Source: Actinocrispum wychmicini (GTDB lineage Bacteria > Actinomycetota > Actinomycetes > Mycobacteriales > Pseudonocardiaceae). Taken from it: a stretch of DNA of 64,000 nucleotides. The notes beneath the pieces are model-generated. The model saw nothing but the letters and a program-made list of their open reading frames with translations, made no database searches and had not been told where the DNA came from. Positions within the stretch are counted from its first letter, which is position 1. Each line of letters starts with the position of its first letter. Positions 9,361 through 17,555 of this stretch are shown in pieces. The position numbers were made by a program, and so were the translations under genes. Location: assembly GCF_004345645.1 (NCBI RefSeq), contig NZ_SLWS01000001.1, positions 460,714-524,713 of the forward strand, given 5' to 3'.

Positions 9361-10080
9361 CTACTGGATTCGCAGCCCGGCGGCCGCGATCAGCTCGCCG
9401 AGCATGATCTCGAAGAAGCCGTCGGTGTTGGTCACCAGGAGCGGGAAGTGGCCGAACACCTCCAGGGCGACCTGGCCGTACAGCCGGATCCAGAACTGCA
9501 GGATCATGTAGGCGGTGCCGAGCGTGAGGATTTCGTCCGGCACGTCCACGCCCGAATCGGCGATGGTCGCCAGCAGCTCGGCCCGGAACAGTTCGAGGTC
9601 GGGCCGCATGACGTCAGGCACGGTCTCGTCGGGCGGCGGGGTGATCTGCTTCGTCAGCAGGACCCGGCCGGCGACCGTCATGAAGATCCGCCCGAACGGG
9701 TCGGTCTGCAGCTCCGGCGGCCGGCTGTTCGGGTACGCGAACACCATCGTGAACTCACGCGGATGCGCCAGCGCCCACGTGCGGAAGCCGCGGCAGATGG
9801 TGACCACCTGGGCCACTGTGTCGGTCTCCGGGATCGCGGCCAGGTCCGTGCTCAGGTCGTCGGCGAGATCGGCGCAGATGTCGATCCGGACGTGGTACAC
9901 CAGGTCCTCGCGGGACGCGTAGTAGCGGTAGAGGGCGGGCGCCGTGATCCCGAGCCGGCGGGCGATCGCGCGCAGCGTGACGGCGTCCGGACCTTCGTGG
10001 ACGAGCAGCGTTCGTGCCTGCTGTCGGATCTCCCGGTCGGTCGCCGCCCGCGCGCGTTCGCGCCGTGTGGGCTCGCTCAT
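9361..10080 (-). CDS. TetR/AcrR family regulator (WHG-type C-terminal domain)
   Basis: A 239-residue DNA-binding repressor. The N-terminal helix-turn-helix is clear: IRQQARTLLVHEGPDAVTLRAIARRLGITAPALYRYYASREDL is recognisable as the TetR-type HTH. The C-terminal half, with FRTWALAHPREFTMVFAYP, resembles the TetR WHG ligand-binding domain. The ATG at 10080 has GGAG six bases upstream; an ATG four codons earlier (10092) is also possible. The gene diverges from an MMPL exporter, and perfect inverted repeats lie between, so it probably represses the exporter and itself. The inducing ligand is not predictable. Confidence 0.9.
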   Translation of the reverse strand: MSEPTRRERARAATDREIRQQARTLLVHEGPDAVTLRAIARRLGITAPALYRYYASREDLVYHVRIDICADLADDLSTDLAAIPETDTVAQVVTICRGFRTWALAHPREFTMVFAYPNSRPPELQTDPFGRIFMTVAGRVLLTKQITPPPDETVPDVMRPDLELFRAELLATIADSGVDVPDEILTLGTAYMILQFWIRLYGQVALEVFGHFPLLVTNTDGFFEIMLGELIAAAGLRIQ

Positions 10081-10097
10081 GCTTGGCTCCATTGGTT

Positions 10098-10173
10098 GTA
10101 AACACCGTTAACTCGCCCGTACAGTGACACCGGGGACAAGTGAACGGTGTTTACCAGAGTTTTTACCGTTCAC
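10098..10173. promoter_or_regulatory. Candidate TetR operators (ACCGTT palindromes)
   Basis: GTAAACACCGTT (10098-10109) and AACGGTGTTTAC (10143-10154) are perfect 12-bp inverted copies. GTGAACGGT (10140-10148) and ACCGTTCAC (10165-10173) form a second perfect 9-bp inverted pair using the same core. Three ACCGTT cores thus lie between the divergent TetR and MMPL genes, as expected for cooperative TetR binding across both promoters. Confidence 0.65.
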
Positions 10174-10226
10174 GAAGACGCTAGTCACGACGAGCGTCGT
10201 GCACCACTGAACGGGAGGAACGGGAC

Positions 10227-12338
10227 GTGTTCAGCAGGTGGGGAATGGTGGCATACCGCCGCCGTTGGACAGTGGTCGCGGCGGTCCTGGTGCTCGCCGT
10301 CGTCGGCGGGCTCTGGGGACTCGGTGTGTTCGACCGGATGAAACAGGGCGGGTACTACGACGAATCCAGCCAGTCCGCGCAGGCCACCCGGATCGTCGAG
10401 CAGACCTTCGGCCAGAGACAACCCGACGTCGTGGTGGTCTACGACGCCGGACCGGGCAAGTCGGTCGACGACCTGGCCCCGCAAGTGCTCGGAGTCGTCA
10501 ACGCACTGCCGGCGGACGTGGTCGGCAAGCGGATGACGTACTGGGAGAACCCGGCGCTGACCGACCCGGCGCACCGCTACGGCATGGTCAGCCTCACCCT
10601 GGTCGGCGACGAGAACACCCGGCTGGCGAACTTCGCCATGATCAGGGACAAGCTGGCCGTGCCCGGCGCGACCGAACAGGTCGCCGGCCGCACCGCCATG
10701 GCGAAGACCATCGGCGACCGGTCCAAGTCCGACCTGACCAAGGCTGAGGCGATCTCCCTGCCGATCGTGCTCGTGCTGCTGCTGTTGATCTTCGGGTCGG
10801 TGGTCGCCGCGCTCCTGCCGGTGCTCGTCGGCGGGCTGGCGATCATGGGTGCCCTCGGAGTGCTGAACGCGTTGTCGTACGGCGTCGACGTGAACAACTT
10901 CGCCATCAACGTGGCCACCCTGCTCGGCCTCGGACTGGCCATCGACTACGGGCTGTTCGCGGTCGGCCGGTTCCGGGAGGAACTCGCCGAAGGCCGGACC
11001 ACGGCCCAGGCGGTGCACCGGACCGTCGCCACGGCCGGCCGGACCATCGCGTTCTCGGCGACCCTGCTGGTCATCGCGTTGGCCGGGCTGCTGGTGTTCC
11101 CCCTCGACTTCCTGCGGTCGATGGCGTACGGCGGGATGGCCGCGGTCGCCATCGCCGCCGTCGTCTCGCTGACGCTCCTGCCCGCCCTGCTGGGCATTCT
11201 CGGGCCGCGAGTGGACAAGCTCTCCTTGCCGTGGCGGCGGAACACCGGCGGCGACTCTCGTTGGCTCGCCCGGCTCGGCGGGGCCGTGCTGCGTAAGCCG
11301 CTGGTGTTCGCGTTGCCCATCGTGGCTGTCCTGCTGGTACTGGCTGTGCCGTTCGGCTCGCTGAGCTTCGGCGCGGTGACCGAGAAGCAGTTGCCGCCGG
11401 GCGATCCGACCCGGCAGGCGTTCGAGACGATCAGCGCCAACTTCCCCGCCGCCGGAAACAACGGGGTCGACATCGTGGTCCAGGGCAGTGCCGACCCCGC
11501 GTTCGTCACGCAGGTCAGCGGCGTGCCCGGAGTCACGCGGGCAGCGGTCGTCGGCGCCAAGGGCGACATGACACTGATCCACGCCCAGCTGACCGGTGAT
11601 CCAGTGAGCTCCGAGGCGCACGCGGCGATCGACGGGCTGCGTGGGTTGCCGCCGCCGCACGGGGCGACTGTGCTCGTCGGCGGGTTCGCGGCCCAGGTGA
11701 TGGACGGCAACCAGGCGATCGTGGACAACATGCCGTGGATGATCGTGATCCTGGTCGGGGCGACGCTGATCCTGATGCTCCTGGCGTTCGGATCGGTCCT
11801 GCTGCCGGTCAAGGCGGTGGTGATGAGCGCGCTGAGCCTGTCGGCGACCTACGGCGTGCTGGTCTTCGTGTTCCAGTTGGGGCACGGCGCCGGGCTGCTG
11901 AATGTCACCCCGGAACCGCTGCAGGCGGGGATGTTCGTGCTGATCGGGGCCGTGGTGTTCGGGTTGTCCACGGACTACGAGACGTTCCTGCTGTCCCGGA
12001 TGATCGAGGCCCGGCACGCCGGGATGAGCACGCCGGACGCGGTGCGGACCGGGTTGGTGCGGACCGGACGGATGATCAGCGCAGCCGCGCTGTTGCTGAT
12101 CGTCGTGACTGGCGCGTTCGCCATGTCCGAGCTGTCCATGATGCGGTTCGTCGGCGTGGGAATGATCGTCGCTCTCGTACTCGACGCCACGGTTGTGCGG
12201 ATGATGCTCGTCCCCGCTGTACTGCGGTTGTTGGGCAATGCCGCCTGGTGGGCGCCCAAACCGCTCAGGCGCCTGCAGGCGCGCGCGGGAATCAGCGAGG
12301 TCCCTGCTGAGTCCCGACGGGAGATGGAATTGGTATAG
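10227..12338 (+). CDS. MMPL family transporter
   Basis: A 703-residue inner-membrane protein of the MMPL branch of RND transporters, which move lipids or drugs using the proton gradient. The layout is one TM near the N-terminus (about 13-35), a periplasmic domain with the family motif at about 40-170, a TM bundle at about 175-320 including GLGLAIDYGLFAVGRFREEL, a second outer domain, and a second TM bundle from about 490 with the related GLSTDYETFLLSRMIEA. The GTG start at 10227 follows GGGAGG. It is divergent from a TetR gene with shared operators, so it is probably inducible export of a compound recognised by that repressor. A 15-bp hairpin follows. Confidence 0.93.
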   Translation: MFSRWGMVAYRRRWTVVAAVLVLAVVGGLWGLGVFDRMKQGGYYDESSQSAQATRIVEQTFGQRQPDVVVVYDAGPGKSVDDLAPQVLGVVNALPADVVGKRMTYWENPALTDPAHRYGMVSLTLVGDENTRLANFAMIRDKLAVPGATEQVAGRTAMAKTIGDRSKSDLTKAEAISLPIVLVLLLLIFGSVVAALLPVLVGGLAIMGALGVLNALSYGVDVNNFAINVATLLGLGLAIDYGLFAVGRFREELAEGRTTAQAVHRTVATAGRTIAFSATLLVIALAGLLVFPLDFLRSMAYGGMAAVAIAAVVSLTLLPALLGILGPRVDKLSLPWRRNTGGDSRWLARLGGAVLRKPLVFALPIVAVLLVLAVPFGSLSFGAVTEKQLPPGDPTRQAFETISANFPAAGNNGVDIVVQGSADPAFVTQVSGVPGVTRAAVVGAKGDMTLIHAQLTGDPVSSEAHAAIDGLRGLPPPHGATVLVGGFAAQVMDGNQAIVDNMPWMIVILVGATLILMLLAFGSVLLPVKAVVMSALSLSATYGVLVFVFQLGHGAGLLNVTPEPLQAGMFVLIGAVVFGLSTDYETFLLSRMIEARHAGMSTPDAVRTGLVRTGRMISAAALLLIVVTGAFAMSELSMMRFVGVGMIVALVLDATVVRMMLVPAVLRLLGNAAWWAPKPLRRLQARAGISEVPAESRREMELV

Positions 12339-12361
12339 GAAATTCTCTAGAGTGGGTTTGG

Positions 12362-12413
12362 GTGTTGTCGGTGCCGATCGTTCGGGGGGCTACACGACCG
12401 GCACCGACAACAC
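12362..12413 (+). terminator. Long perfect inverted repeat after the MMPL gene
   Basis: GTGTTGTCGGTGCCG (12362-12376) and CGGCACCGACAACAC (12399-12413) form a 15-bp perfect stem with a 22-base loop, 23 bp after the MMPL stop. Position suggests a terminator, but the large loop and absence of a T-run leave an operator role open. The rest of 12339-12618 has no credible gene. Confidence 0.5.
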
Positions 12414-12570
12414 AGAAGTCCGGCTGTGCCCAGGATGGACCTGGCCGGACCCCAACACCGCGATGATGGTCGCGGCGAGGGTCTTCTTCCCGTCACGGAC
12501 GGGTATACACGACCTTCTCTCACATTGTGGCATCGAGTATCCACTTGGAGCCGCAATTGTTAACAGATGC

Positions 12571-12592
12571 GCATGCAGATGCACTTGCATGC
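12571..12592. promoter_or_regulatory. Candidate operator upstream of ribokinase
   Basis: GCATGCA (12571-12577) and TGCATGC (12586-12592) form a perfect 7-bp inverted repeat with an 8-base spacer, 26 bp before the ribokinase start. ATGC is over-represented through this stretch (12567-12605). It could be a repressor site for the sugar kinase gene; no regulator lies beside it. Confidence 0.35.
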
Positions 12593-12618
12593 CGCTGTCC
12601 ATGGCAGGGTGATCCCTC

Positions 12619-13482
12619 GTGCGCGCGGACGTGGTGGTGGTTGGTTCGGCAAACGCCGATCTGGTGGTCTCGGTCGCGCGGCGGCCGGGTCCGGGCGAGA
12701 CCGTGCTGGGGTCGGATACCGAGGTGCTGCCCGGCGGGAAAGGCGCGAACACGGCGGTGGCCGCCGCGAAACTGGGTGCGCGGGTTTCGCTGCTGGCGGC
12801 GGTCGGCCATGACTCGTATGGCCGGATGTTGGTGGATTCGCTGGAATCGGCCGGAATCGACACCGCGTCCATTCGTCACCTGGAACGGCCGACCGGCGTG
12901 GCGTACATATTCCTGACGCCGGACGGCGAGAACTCCATCCTCGTGTCACCCGGCGCGAACAGCGCGCTGAGTCCGGCGGATGTCCGGATCGCCGGCGGCA
13001 AGGTGCTCGTGGCCTCGCTCGAAGTTCCGTTGCCGACCATTGAGCATGCTGTGGCGCTCGCGGCCGAGCAGGGCATTCGGGTTGTGGTAAACGTGTCGCC
13101 GCCTGCCGAACTGTCGCCGCAAACGCTTGCTGTCCTCGACCCGGTCGTGGTGAACGAACATGAGGCCGCCGAGTTGCTCGGACCGGATTCGGATCCACGC
13201 CGGTTGTTGGATCTTGGCCCGCGATCGGCCGTCGTGACATTGGGCGCTCGCGGAGTGCTCGTGATCGAGCCGGACGGCGTTCAGGAAATCCCGTCACCTC
13301 AGGTGGCGGCTGTGGACACGACCGGCGCCGGTGACGCGTTCACCGGCGCTCTCGCCGCCAGGCTCGCCGAAGGCGTCGACCTCGCCACCGCGGCCCGGTT
13401 CGCGGTGCGGGTCGCCGCGGTCTCCGTCACCCGACGGGGTGCCCAACCCTCCTATCCGACAGCCGACGAAATACCCGGGTAG
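12619..13482 (+). CDS. rbsK: PfkB-family sugar kinase, probable ribokinase
   Basis: A 287-residue cytosolic kinase. PfkB signature 1 is seen as GGKGANTAVAAAKLG (about 39-53) and signature 2 as DTTGAGDAFTGALAARLAEG (about 234-253), containing the catalytic Asp. NADLVV near the N-terminus and the VNVSPPAE and NEHEAAELLG segments fit ribokinase rather than fructokinase, so D-ribose to ribose 5-phosphate is the likely reaction, though other sugars are possible. The start is GTG at 12619 with AGGG upstream. Its stop codon overlaps the GTG start of ptsI by one base, so the two are translationally coupled. There is no ribose transporter in the window. Confidence 0.88.
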   Translation: MRADVVVVGSANADLVVSVARRPGPGETVLGSDTEVLPGGKGANTAVAAAKLGARVSLLAAVGHDSYGRMLVDSLESAGIDTASIRHLERPTGVAYIFLTPDGENSILVSPGANSALSPADVRIAGGKVLVASLEVPLPTIEHAVALAAEQGIRVVVNVSPPAELSPQTLAVLDPVVVNEHEAAELLGPDSDPRRLLDLGPRSAVVTLGARGVLVIEPDGVQEIPSPQVAAVDTTGAGDAFTGALAARLAEGVDLATAARFAVRVAAVSVTRRGAQPSYPTADEIPG

Positions 13483-15122
13483 TGTCAGTCATCATGCTGA
13501 GTGGCGTCGGTGTGAGTCCCGGCCGGGCGGCAGGTCCGGTGGTCCTGGTCGCTGAACCGCCCGGGGAGCCGCCCACCGGCCCGCCACCGTCGGATCCCGT
13601 CGCCGAAGCCGGCCGGATCGGACCGGCCGCCGAACTCGTCGCGGCCCGCCTGCAGGAACGTGCCGACGCGGCCTCCGGCGAGGCGAAGAAACTGCTGGAG
13701 ACGACCGCGATGATGGCGGCCGACCCTTCGTTGCGCACCCAGGCCGAGCAGTCGGTCACCACGAAGCAGATCCCTGCGGCCCGCGCGGTCCACGATGCCG
13801 CGGCGACCTTCGCCGACGCGTTGCGCGCGGCAGGCGGTTACATGGCTGAACGCGTCCGGGACATCGAGGACGTGCGGGACCGTTTGGTCGCGGAACTCCT
13901 TGGTGTGCAGGCACCTGGCGTGCCCGAGCTGACCGCGCCGAGTGTGCTCGTGGCGCGTGACCTCGCGCCCGCGGACACGGCTGTGCTCGACCCCGCCATG
14001 GTGCTCGCGCTCGTCACGGAGGAAGGCGGGCCGACGAGCCACACCGCGATCTTGGCTCGGTCGTTGGGGATTCCCGCGGTGGTCGCGGTGCACGGCGTGC
14101 TGGCCGCCGCGCCGAAGGATCTCGTCGTCGACGGTGAGGTCGGCACGGTGGAGATCCCGACCGGCCCGGTGGTGCCGTTCGCCGCCGAAGTCACGGCCGC
14201 CGCGGTATGGAACGGGGTCGGCGCTCTCTCGGACGGTATGCGGATCAAGGTGCTCGCGAATGTCGGCTCGGCCAAGGACGCGCAAGCCGCCGCGGACGCC
14301 GGTGCCGAAGGCGTTGGCTTGTTCCGGACCGAGTTCTGCTATCTCGCCGCGACCGACGAACCGTCGGTCGACGAACAACGCAAGGCGTACGCGGCGGTCC
14401 TGGCGCCGTTTCACGGGAAACCGATCATCGTCCGAACCCTGGACGCGGGCGCGGACAAGCCACTGGCGTTCCTGAGCCCGGACCCGGAACCCAACCCGGC
14501 ACTGGGTGTCCGCGGCATTCGCGTGGGCAGGCAGCGGCCAGAGGTGCTGGAACGCCAACTCGAGGCGATCGTGGCCGCCGCCGAGGAGACCGGGGTTCAG
14601 CTGTCGGTGATGGCCCCGATGGTCGCCACGGTCGAGGAAGCCGCGTGGTTCGCCGACCGCGCGCACGAAGCCGGCGTCACCCGTGCCGGCGTGATGATCG
14701 AGGTACCGGCCGCCGCGCTCGTCGCGGACGAGATCCTGAACGTGGTCGACTTCGTGAGCATCGGCACGAACGACCTCGCGCAGTACACCCTCGCCGCGGA
14801 CCGCCAGCTCGGCGCGGTCGCCGCCTTGAACGACCCGTGGCAGCCGGCGTTGCTGCGCCTGATCGCGATGATCGGCAAGGCGGCCAACGAAGCCGGCAAA
14901 CCCGCCGGTGTCTGCGGCGAGGCAGCGAGCGACCCGGTGCTCGCCGGCGTCCTCGTCGGCCTCGGGATCAGCAGCCTGTCCATGAACGCGGCCGCGGTCC
15001 GCCAGGTCGGCGCGGCCCTGGCCCAGCACTCCGAGGACTTCTACCGTCAGGTCGCGCGGGCCGCGCTGGTCTCGCACACCCCCACCGACGCCAAGGCCAC
15101 CGTGCGCGCGATGGTGTCATGA
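13482..15122 (+). CDS. ptsI: Phosphoenolpyruvate-protein phosphotransferase (PTS enzyme I)
   Basis: A 546-residue cytosolic enzyme that moves phosphate from PEP to HPr, the first step of the sugar phosphotransferase system. It has the N-terminal HPr-interacting helical part, the phosphohistidine domain with GGPTSHTAILARS (His187), and the PEP-binding TIM barrel with GVGLFRTEF, VRTLDAGADKPL, FVSIGTNDLAQYT and the catalytic Cys in GVCGEAA (Cys478). Length is close to the usual 550-575. The GTG start overlaps the ribokinase stop; an ATG at 13494 is an alternative. No HPr or enzyme II genes are adjacent, so partners must be elsewhere. It ends two bases from the convergent DUF1707 gene. Confidence 0.95.
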   Translation: MSVIMLSGVGVSPGRAAGPVVLVAEPPGEPPTGPPPSDPVAEAGRIGPAAELVAARLQERADAASGEAKKLLETTAMMAADPSLRTQAEQSVTTKQIPAARAVHDAAATFADALRAAGGYMAERVRDIEDVRDRLVAELLGVQAPGVPELTAPSVLVARDLAPADTAVLDPAMVLALVTEEGGPTSHTAILARSLGIPAVVAVHGVLAAAPKDLVVDGEVGTVEIPTGPVVPFAAEVTAAAVWNGVGALSDGMRIKVLANVGSAKDAQAAADAGAEGVGLFRTEFCYLAATDEPSVDEQRKAYAAVLAPFHGKPIIVRTLDAGADKPLAFLSPDPEPNPALGVRGIRVGRQRPEVLERQLEAIVAAAEETGVQLSVMAPMVATVEEAAWFADRAHEAGVTRAGVMIEVPAAALVADEILNVVDFVSIGTNDLAQYTLAADRQLGAVAALNDPWQPALLRLIAMIGKAANEAGKPAGVCGEAASDPVLAGVLVGLGISSLSMNAAAVRQVGAALAQHSEDFYRQVARAALVSHTPTDAKATVRAMVS

Positions 15123-15123
15123 C

Positions 15124-15756
15124 TCAGTCCGACTCGGTGGTGACCTTCCAGGGGAAACGGATCAGCAGGGAGCCGATCCGGATGTAGGTCGGCCGCTTCA
15201 CGGTCACCGAGCCGGCCCGCACCATGCCCCGCAGCACGAAGTGGGGCTGGCCGGTCGCGTTGCCGGGGACCTTGTTCTCCAGCTTGCCGGCGGCCAGTTC
15301 CAGGGCGTCCACGTCCACGGTCGCGTGCTGCGGCAGCAGCAGCTTCACCGAGCCGGCGGTCACGTCGAGCTCGATGTCCACCACGTCGTGCTCGATCTGG
15401 GCGTCGGTGAAATCCAGGTCGCACGCCCCCATCTTGTTGCGCACGACCAGTTCGCGCGGCACGGCCCAGCGACCGGTCCGGCTCAGCTTCGACATCGTGT
15501 TGCGCAGTTCCAGCCGGGGCTTCGCGGCGGGCACGTCCCGGGGCGCGCTGTCCTTGTGGGTCATTCCCGGCAGGTCGATCAGCACCGCGTTCAGCTCGGC
15601 CCTGGTTCGGGCGGCGAGGGCGCTGTCCGTGCGCTGGGTGAACTCGTCGAGCGTGATCAGCCCCTGGCCGATGGCCTTCTGCAGGAGGGTCACCACGTGC
15701 TCCCGCTCGGCGTCGGAGACGCGGAGGTCACGAGGGTCGACAGGCGAGTCACTCAC
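15124..15756 (-). CDS. DUF1707 domain protein with LiaF-like C-terminal region
   Basis: A 210-residue protein. Residues 8-60 carry DUF1707 (LRVSDAEREHVVTLLQKAIGQGLITLDEF and TRAELNAVLIDLP). The C-terminal half, with LDFTDAQIEHDVVDIELDVTAGSVKLLLP and VDVDALELAAGKLENKV, resembles the beta-rich cell-wall-stress domain of LiaF/YvqF-type proteins. No transmembrane segment is evident. The start is a GTG. It lies 15 bp downstream of the response regulator on the same strand and is the distal gene of the AI-2E permease-kinase-regulator run, so it may be part of an envelope-stress response; this is inferred from context. Confidence 0.85.
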   Translation of the reverse strand: MSDSPVDPRDLRVSDAEREHVVTLLQKAIGQGLITLDEFTQRTDSALAARTRAELNAVLIDLPGMTHKDSAPRDVPAAKPRLELRNTMSKLSRTGRWAVPRELVVRNKMGACDLDFTDAQIEHDVVDIELDVTAGSVKLLLPQHATVDVDALELAAGKLENKVPGNATGQPHFVLRGMVRAGSVTVKRPTYIRIGSLLIRFPWKVTTESD

Positions 15757-15771
15757 TCATGAACCGTAGCG

Positions 15772-16425
15772 CTAATCCTCGTCGAGTCCGTGCTCTATGG
15801 CGTATCGGGCGAGCTCGACCCGGTTGTGCAGCTGCAGTTTCCGCAGCGTGGACTGGACGTGGTTCTCCACCGTCCGGTGCGAGAGCACGAGCCGGTCCGC
15901 GATCTGCCGGGCGCTGAGTCCTTTGGCCACCAGGCGAAGCACCTCGGTCTCCCGGTCGGTGAGCTTCGGCGCCTGGTCCTCCTCGGGCGCGGCGGCCATC
16001 CGCCGGTACTCCCCCAGCACCAGGCCGGCCAGGCCGGCGGTGAACACCGCGTCGCCCTGGGCGGTCCGGTTCACCGCGTCCACGAGCTCCTCCGCGGACG
16101 CGGACTTCACCAGATAACCCGAGGCCCCTGCCTTCACGGCTTCGAGCACGTCACTGTGCGCCCCGCTCGCCGACAACACGAGTACGCGCGTGCCGGGCAG
16201 GTCCCGCACGATCGTCCTGGTCGCGTCCACCCCGGAGGCCGTGCCCAGGTTCAGGTCCATCAGCACCACGTCCGGCACGACAGTGCGCGCGATCCGGACG
16301 GCCGCGTGTGCGTCTCCGGCGGTCGCCCGGACGTCGAAGCCGCGCTCGGTCAGGTCACGGGCGACGCCGTCGCGCCACATCGGGTGGTCGTCGACGACCA
16401 TCACGGAGATCGTTCTCCCGGTCAT
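15772..16425 (-). CDS. NarL/LuxR-type response regulator (MacR-like)
   Basis: A 217-residue two-component response regulator. The receiver domain has the acidic pair Asp12-Asp13, the phospho-acceptor Asp57 in VVLMDLNLG, and the conserved Lys in GYLVKSA. The C-terminal LuxR helix-turn-helix is complete: LTDRETEVLRLVAKGLSARQIA followed by LSHRTVENHV. Its ATG overlaps the kinase stop by four bases (ATGA), so kinase and regulator are translated together. The pairing and kinase architecture resemble the actinobacterial MacRS system; the specific orthology is inferred. Confidence 0.93.
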   Translation of the reverse strand: MTGRTISVMVVDDHPMWRDGVARDLTERGFDVRATAGDAHAAVRIARTVVPDVVLMDLNLGTASGVDATRTIVRDLPGTRVLVLSASGAHSDVLEAVKAGASGYLVKSASAEELVDAVNRTAQGDAVFTAGLAGLVLGEYRRMAAAPEEDQAPKLTDRETEVLRLVAKGLSARQIADRLVLSHRTVENHVQSTLRKLQLHNRVELARYAIEHGLDED

Positions 16426-17555
16426 CGCTTACCTCGCTTGGGCTCCCTGGGCACCCGGACCTCCCACTCGGTGCCGGCCCCGGGCTCGCTTTCGAGGATG
16501 ATCGTGCCACCCAGATCGGCCACGCGGCCACGGATGGACCGGGCCACACTCATCCGGCCGGCCGACGCCGCCTGCTCGAGCCGGCCGGCCGGGATGCCGG
16601 CGCCGTCGTCCCGCACGCTGACCACCACCTCATCGCCCAGGTCCTCCAGCAGAACCCAGGCGTGCGCTCCGTCGCCGGCGTGCCGGGCGACGTTCAGCAA
16701 CGCCTCGGAAACCAACGCGGTGAGTTCGGTCACCGCTGCCTCCGGCAGCTGCACGGCCGTCGCCGGAACCGACACCTGTACGGACGCGGTCGCCATCACC
16801 TGTAGCCGTGGCCGCAGGTCGGCCGTGCCGTCGGCGGCCGTCTCCGGTGGCGCCGCCGCGACCAACGCGCGCAGGGCCTCCTCCTGCTCACCGGCGAGTT
16901 CGGCCAGTTCCGCCGCTTCACCACCGAGTTCGTTGCCACGCTTACGGACGCGCGCAAGGACCTGCAAGACACTGTCATGGATGCTGCGGGCGAGCCGTTC
17001 CCGTTCAGCGGTCGCGGCCTCAGCACGTAACGCGCGGGCCATGCGCTCCTGCGAGCGACGCGCGGTGACGGCCGCGAGCCCAACGACAAAACCGCTGCCC
17101 ATGAGTAAAACGGCGTCCCGGACCACGTCCGTCGTGAACGCGCCGCGCGCGAAGCCCGTCGCCAGCGCGACCACCAGACCTGCGGTAACTCCCGCGATCT
17201 GACCGCTCAGCACAGCGACCGCGATCGGCGGAACACTTGCCCAGACCGTCGTGATCAACGGGTCGATGTCGACCATCTGCTGGTGCGACAGGATCCACAC
17301 CGAGGTGTACAGCAGGACGGACGTCACCACCACGTCCGACCACACCACCCACGCCCGGCGGCCCGCCCGGCGGAGATACGCGATCACCGTGAAGACGGTC
17401 CACAACGCCATCACACCGAGGGCCGTCCACGCCAACCACAGCCTGGCGTACTCGTGCCTGTGCACCACGACGGCGGCGACGGCGAAGAAGAACGTCACCA
17501 CCCGCAGGATCGCGGCGCTCGTCCAGAGCGGCTTGATGGCGTCAGCTGTGCGCAC
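16422..17555 (-). CDS. Sensor histidine kinase, MacS-like
   Basis: A 377-residue membrane sensor. About five hydrophobic segments cover residues 15-165 with little extracytoplasmic sequence, so it probably senses something in the membrane. HisKA_3 dimerisation region with ERERLARSIHDSVLQVLARV (phospho-His at 193), then an ATPase domain with ALLNVARHAGDGAHAW (N box) and SVRDDGAGIPAG (G1 box). The GTG at 17555 is preferred because AGGA lies 8 bases upstream; a frame opens earlier at 17594. Its start overlaps the end of the AI-2E-type gene by 14 bp. It phosphorylates the adjacent response regulator by inference. Confidence 0.9.
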   Translation of the reverse strand: MRTADAIKPLWTSAAILRVVTFFFAVAAVVVHRHEYARLWLAWTALGVMALWTVFTVIAYLRRAGRRAWVVWSDVVVTSVLLYTSVWILSHQQMVDIDPLITTVWASVPPIAVAVLSGQIAGVTAGLVVALATGFARGAFTTDVVRDAVLLMGSGFVVGLAAVTARRSQERMARALRAEAATAERERLARSIHDSVLQVLARVRKRGNELGGEAAELAELAGEQEEALRALVAAAPPETAADGTADLRPRLQVMATASVQVSVPATAVQLPEAAVTELTALVSEALLNVARHAGDGAHAWVLLEDLGDEVVVSVRDDGAGIPAGRLEQAASAGRMSVARSIRGRVADLGGTIILESEPGAGTEWEVRVPREPKRGKR

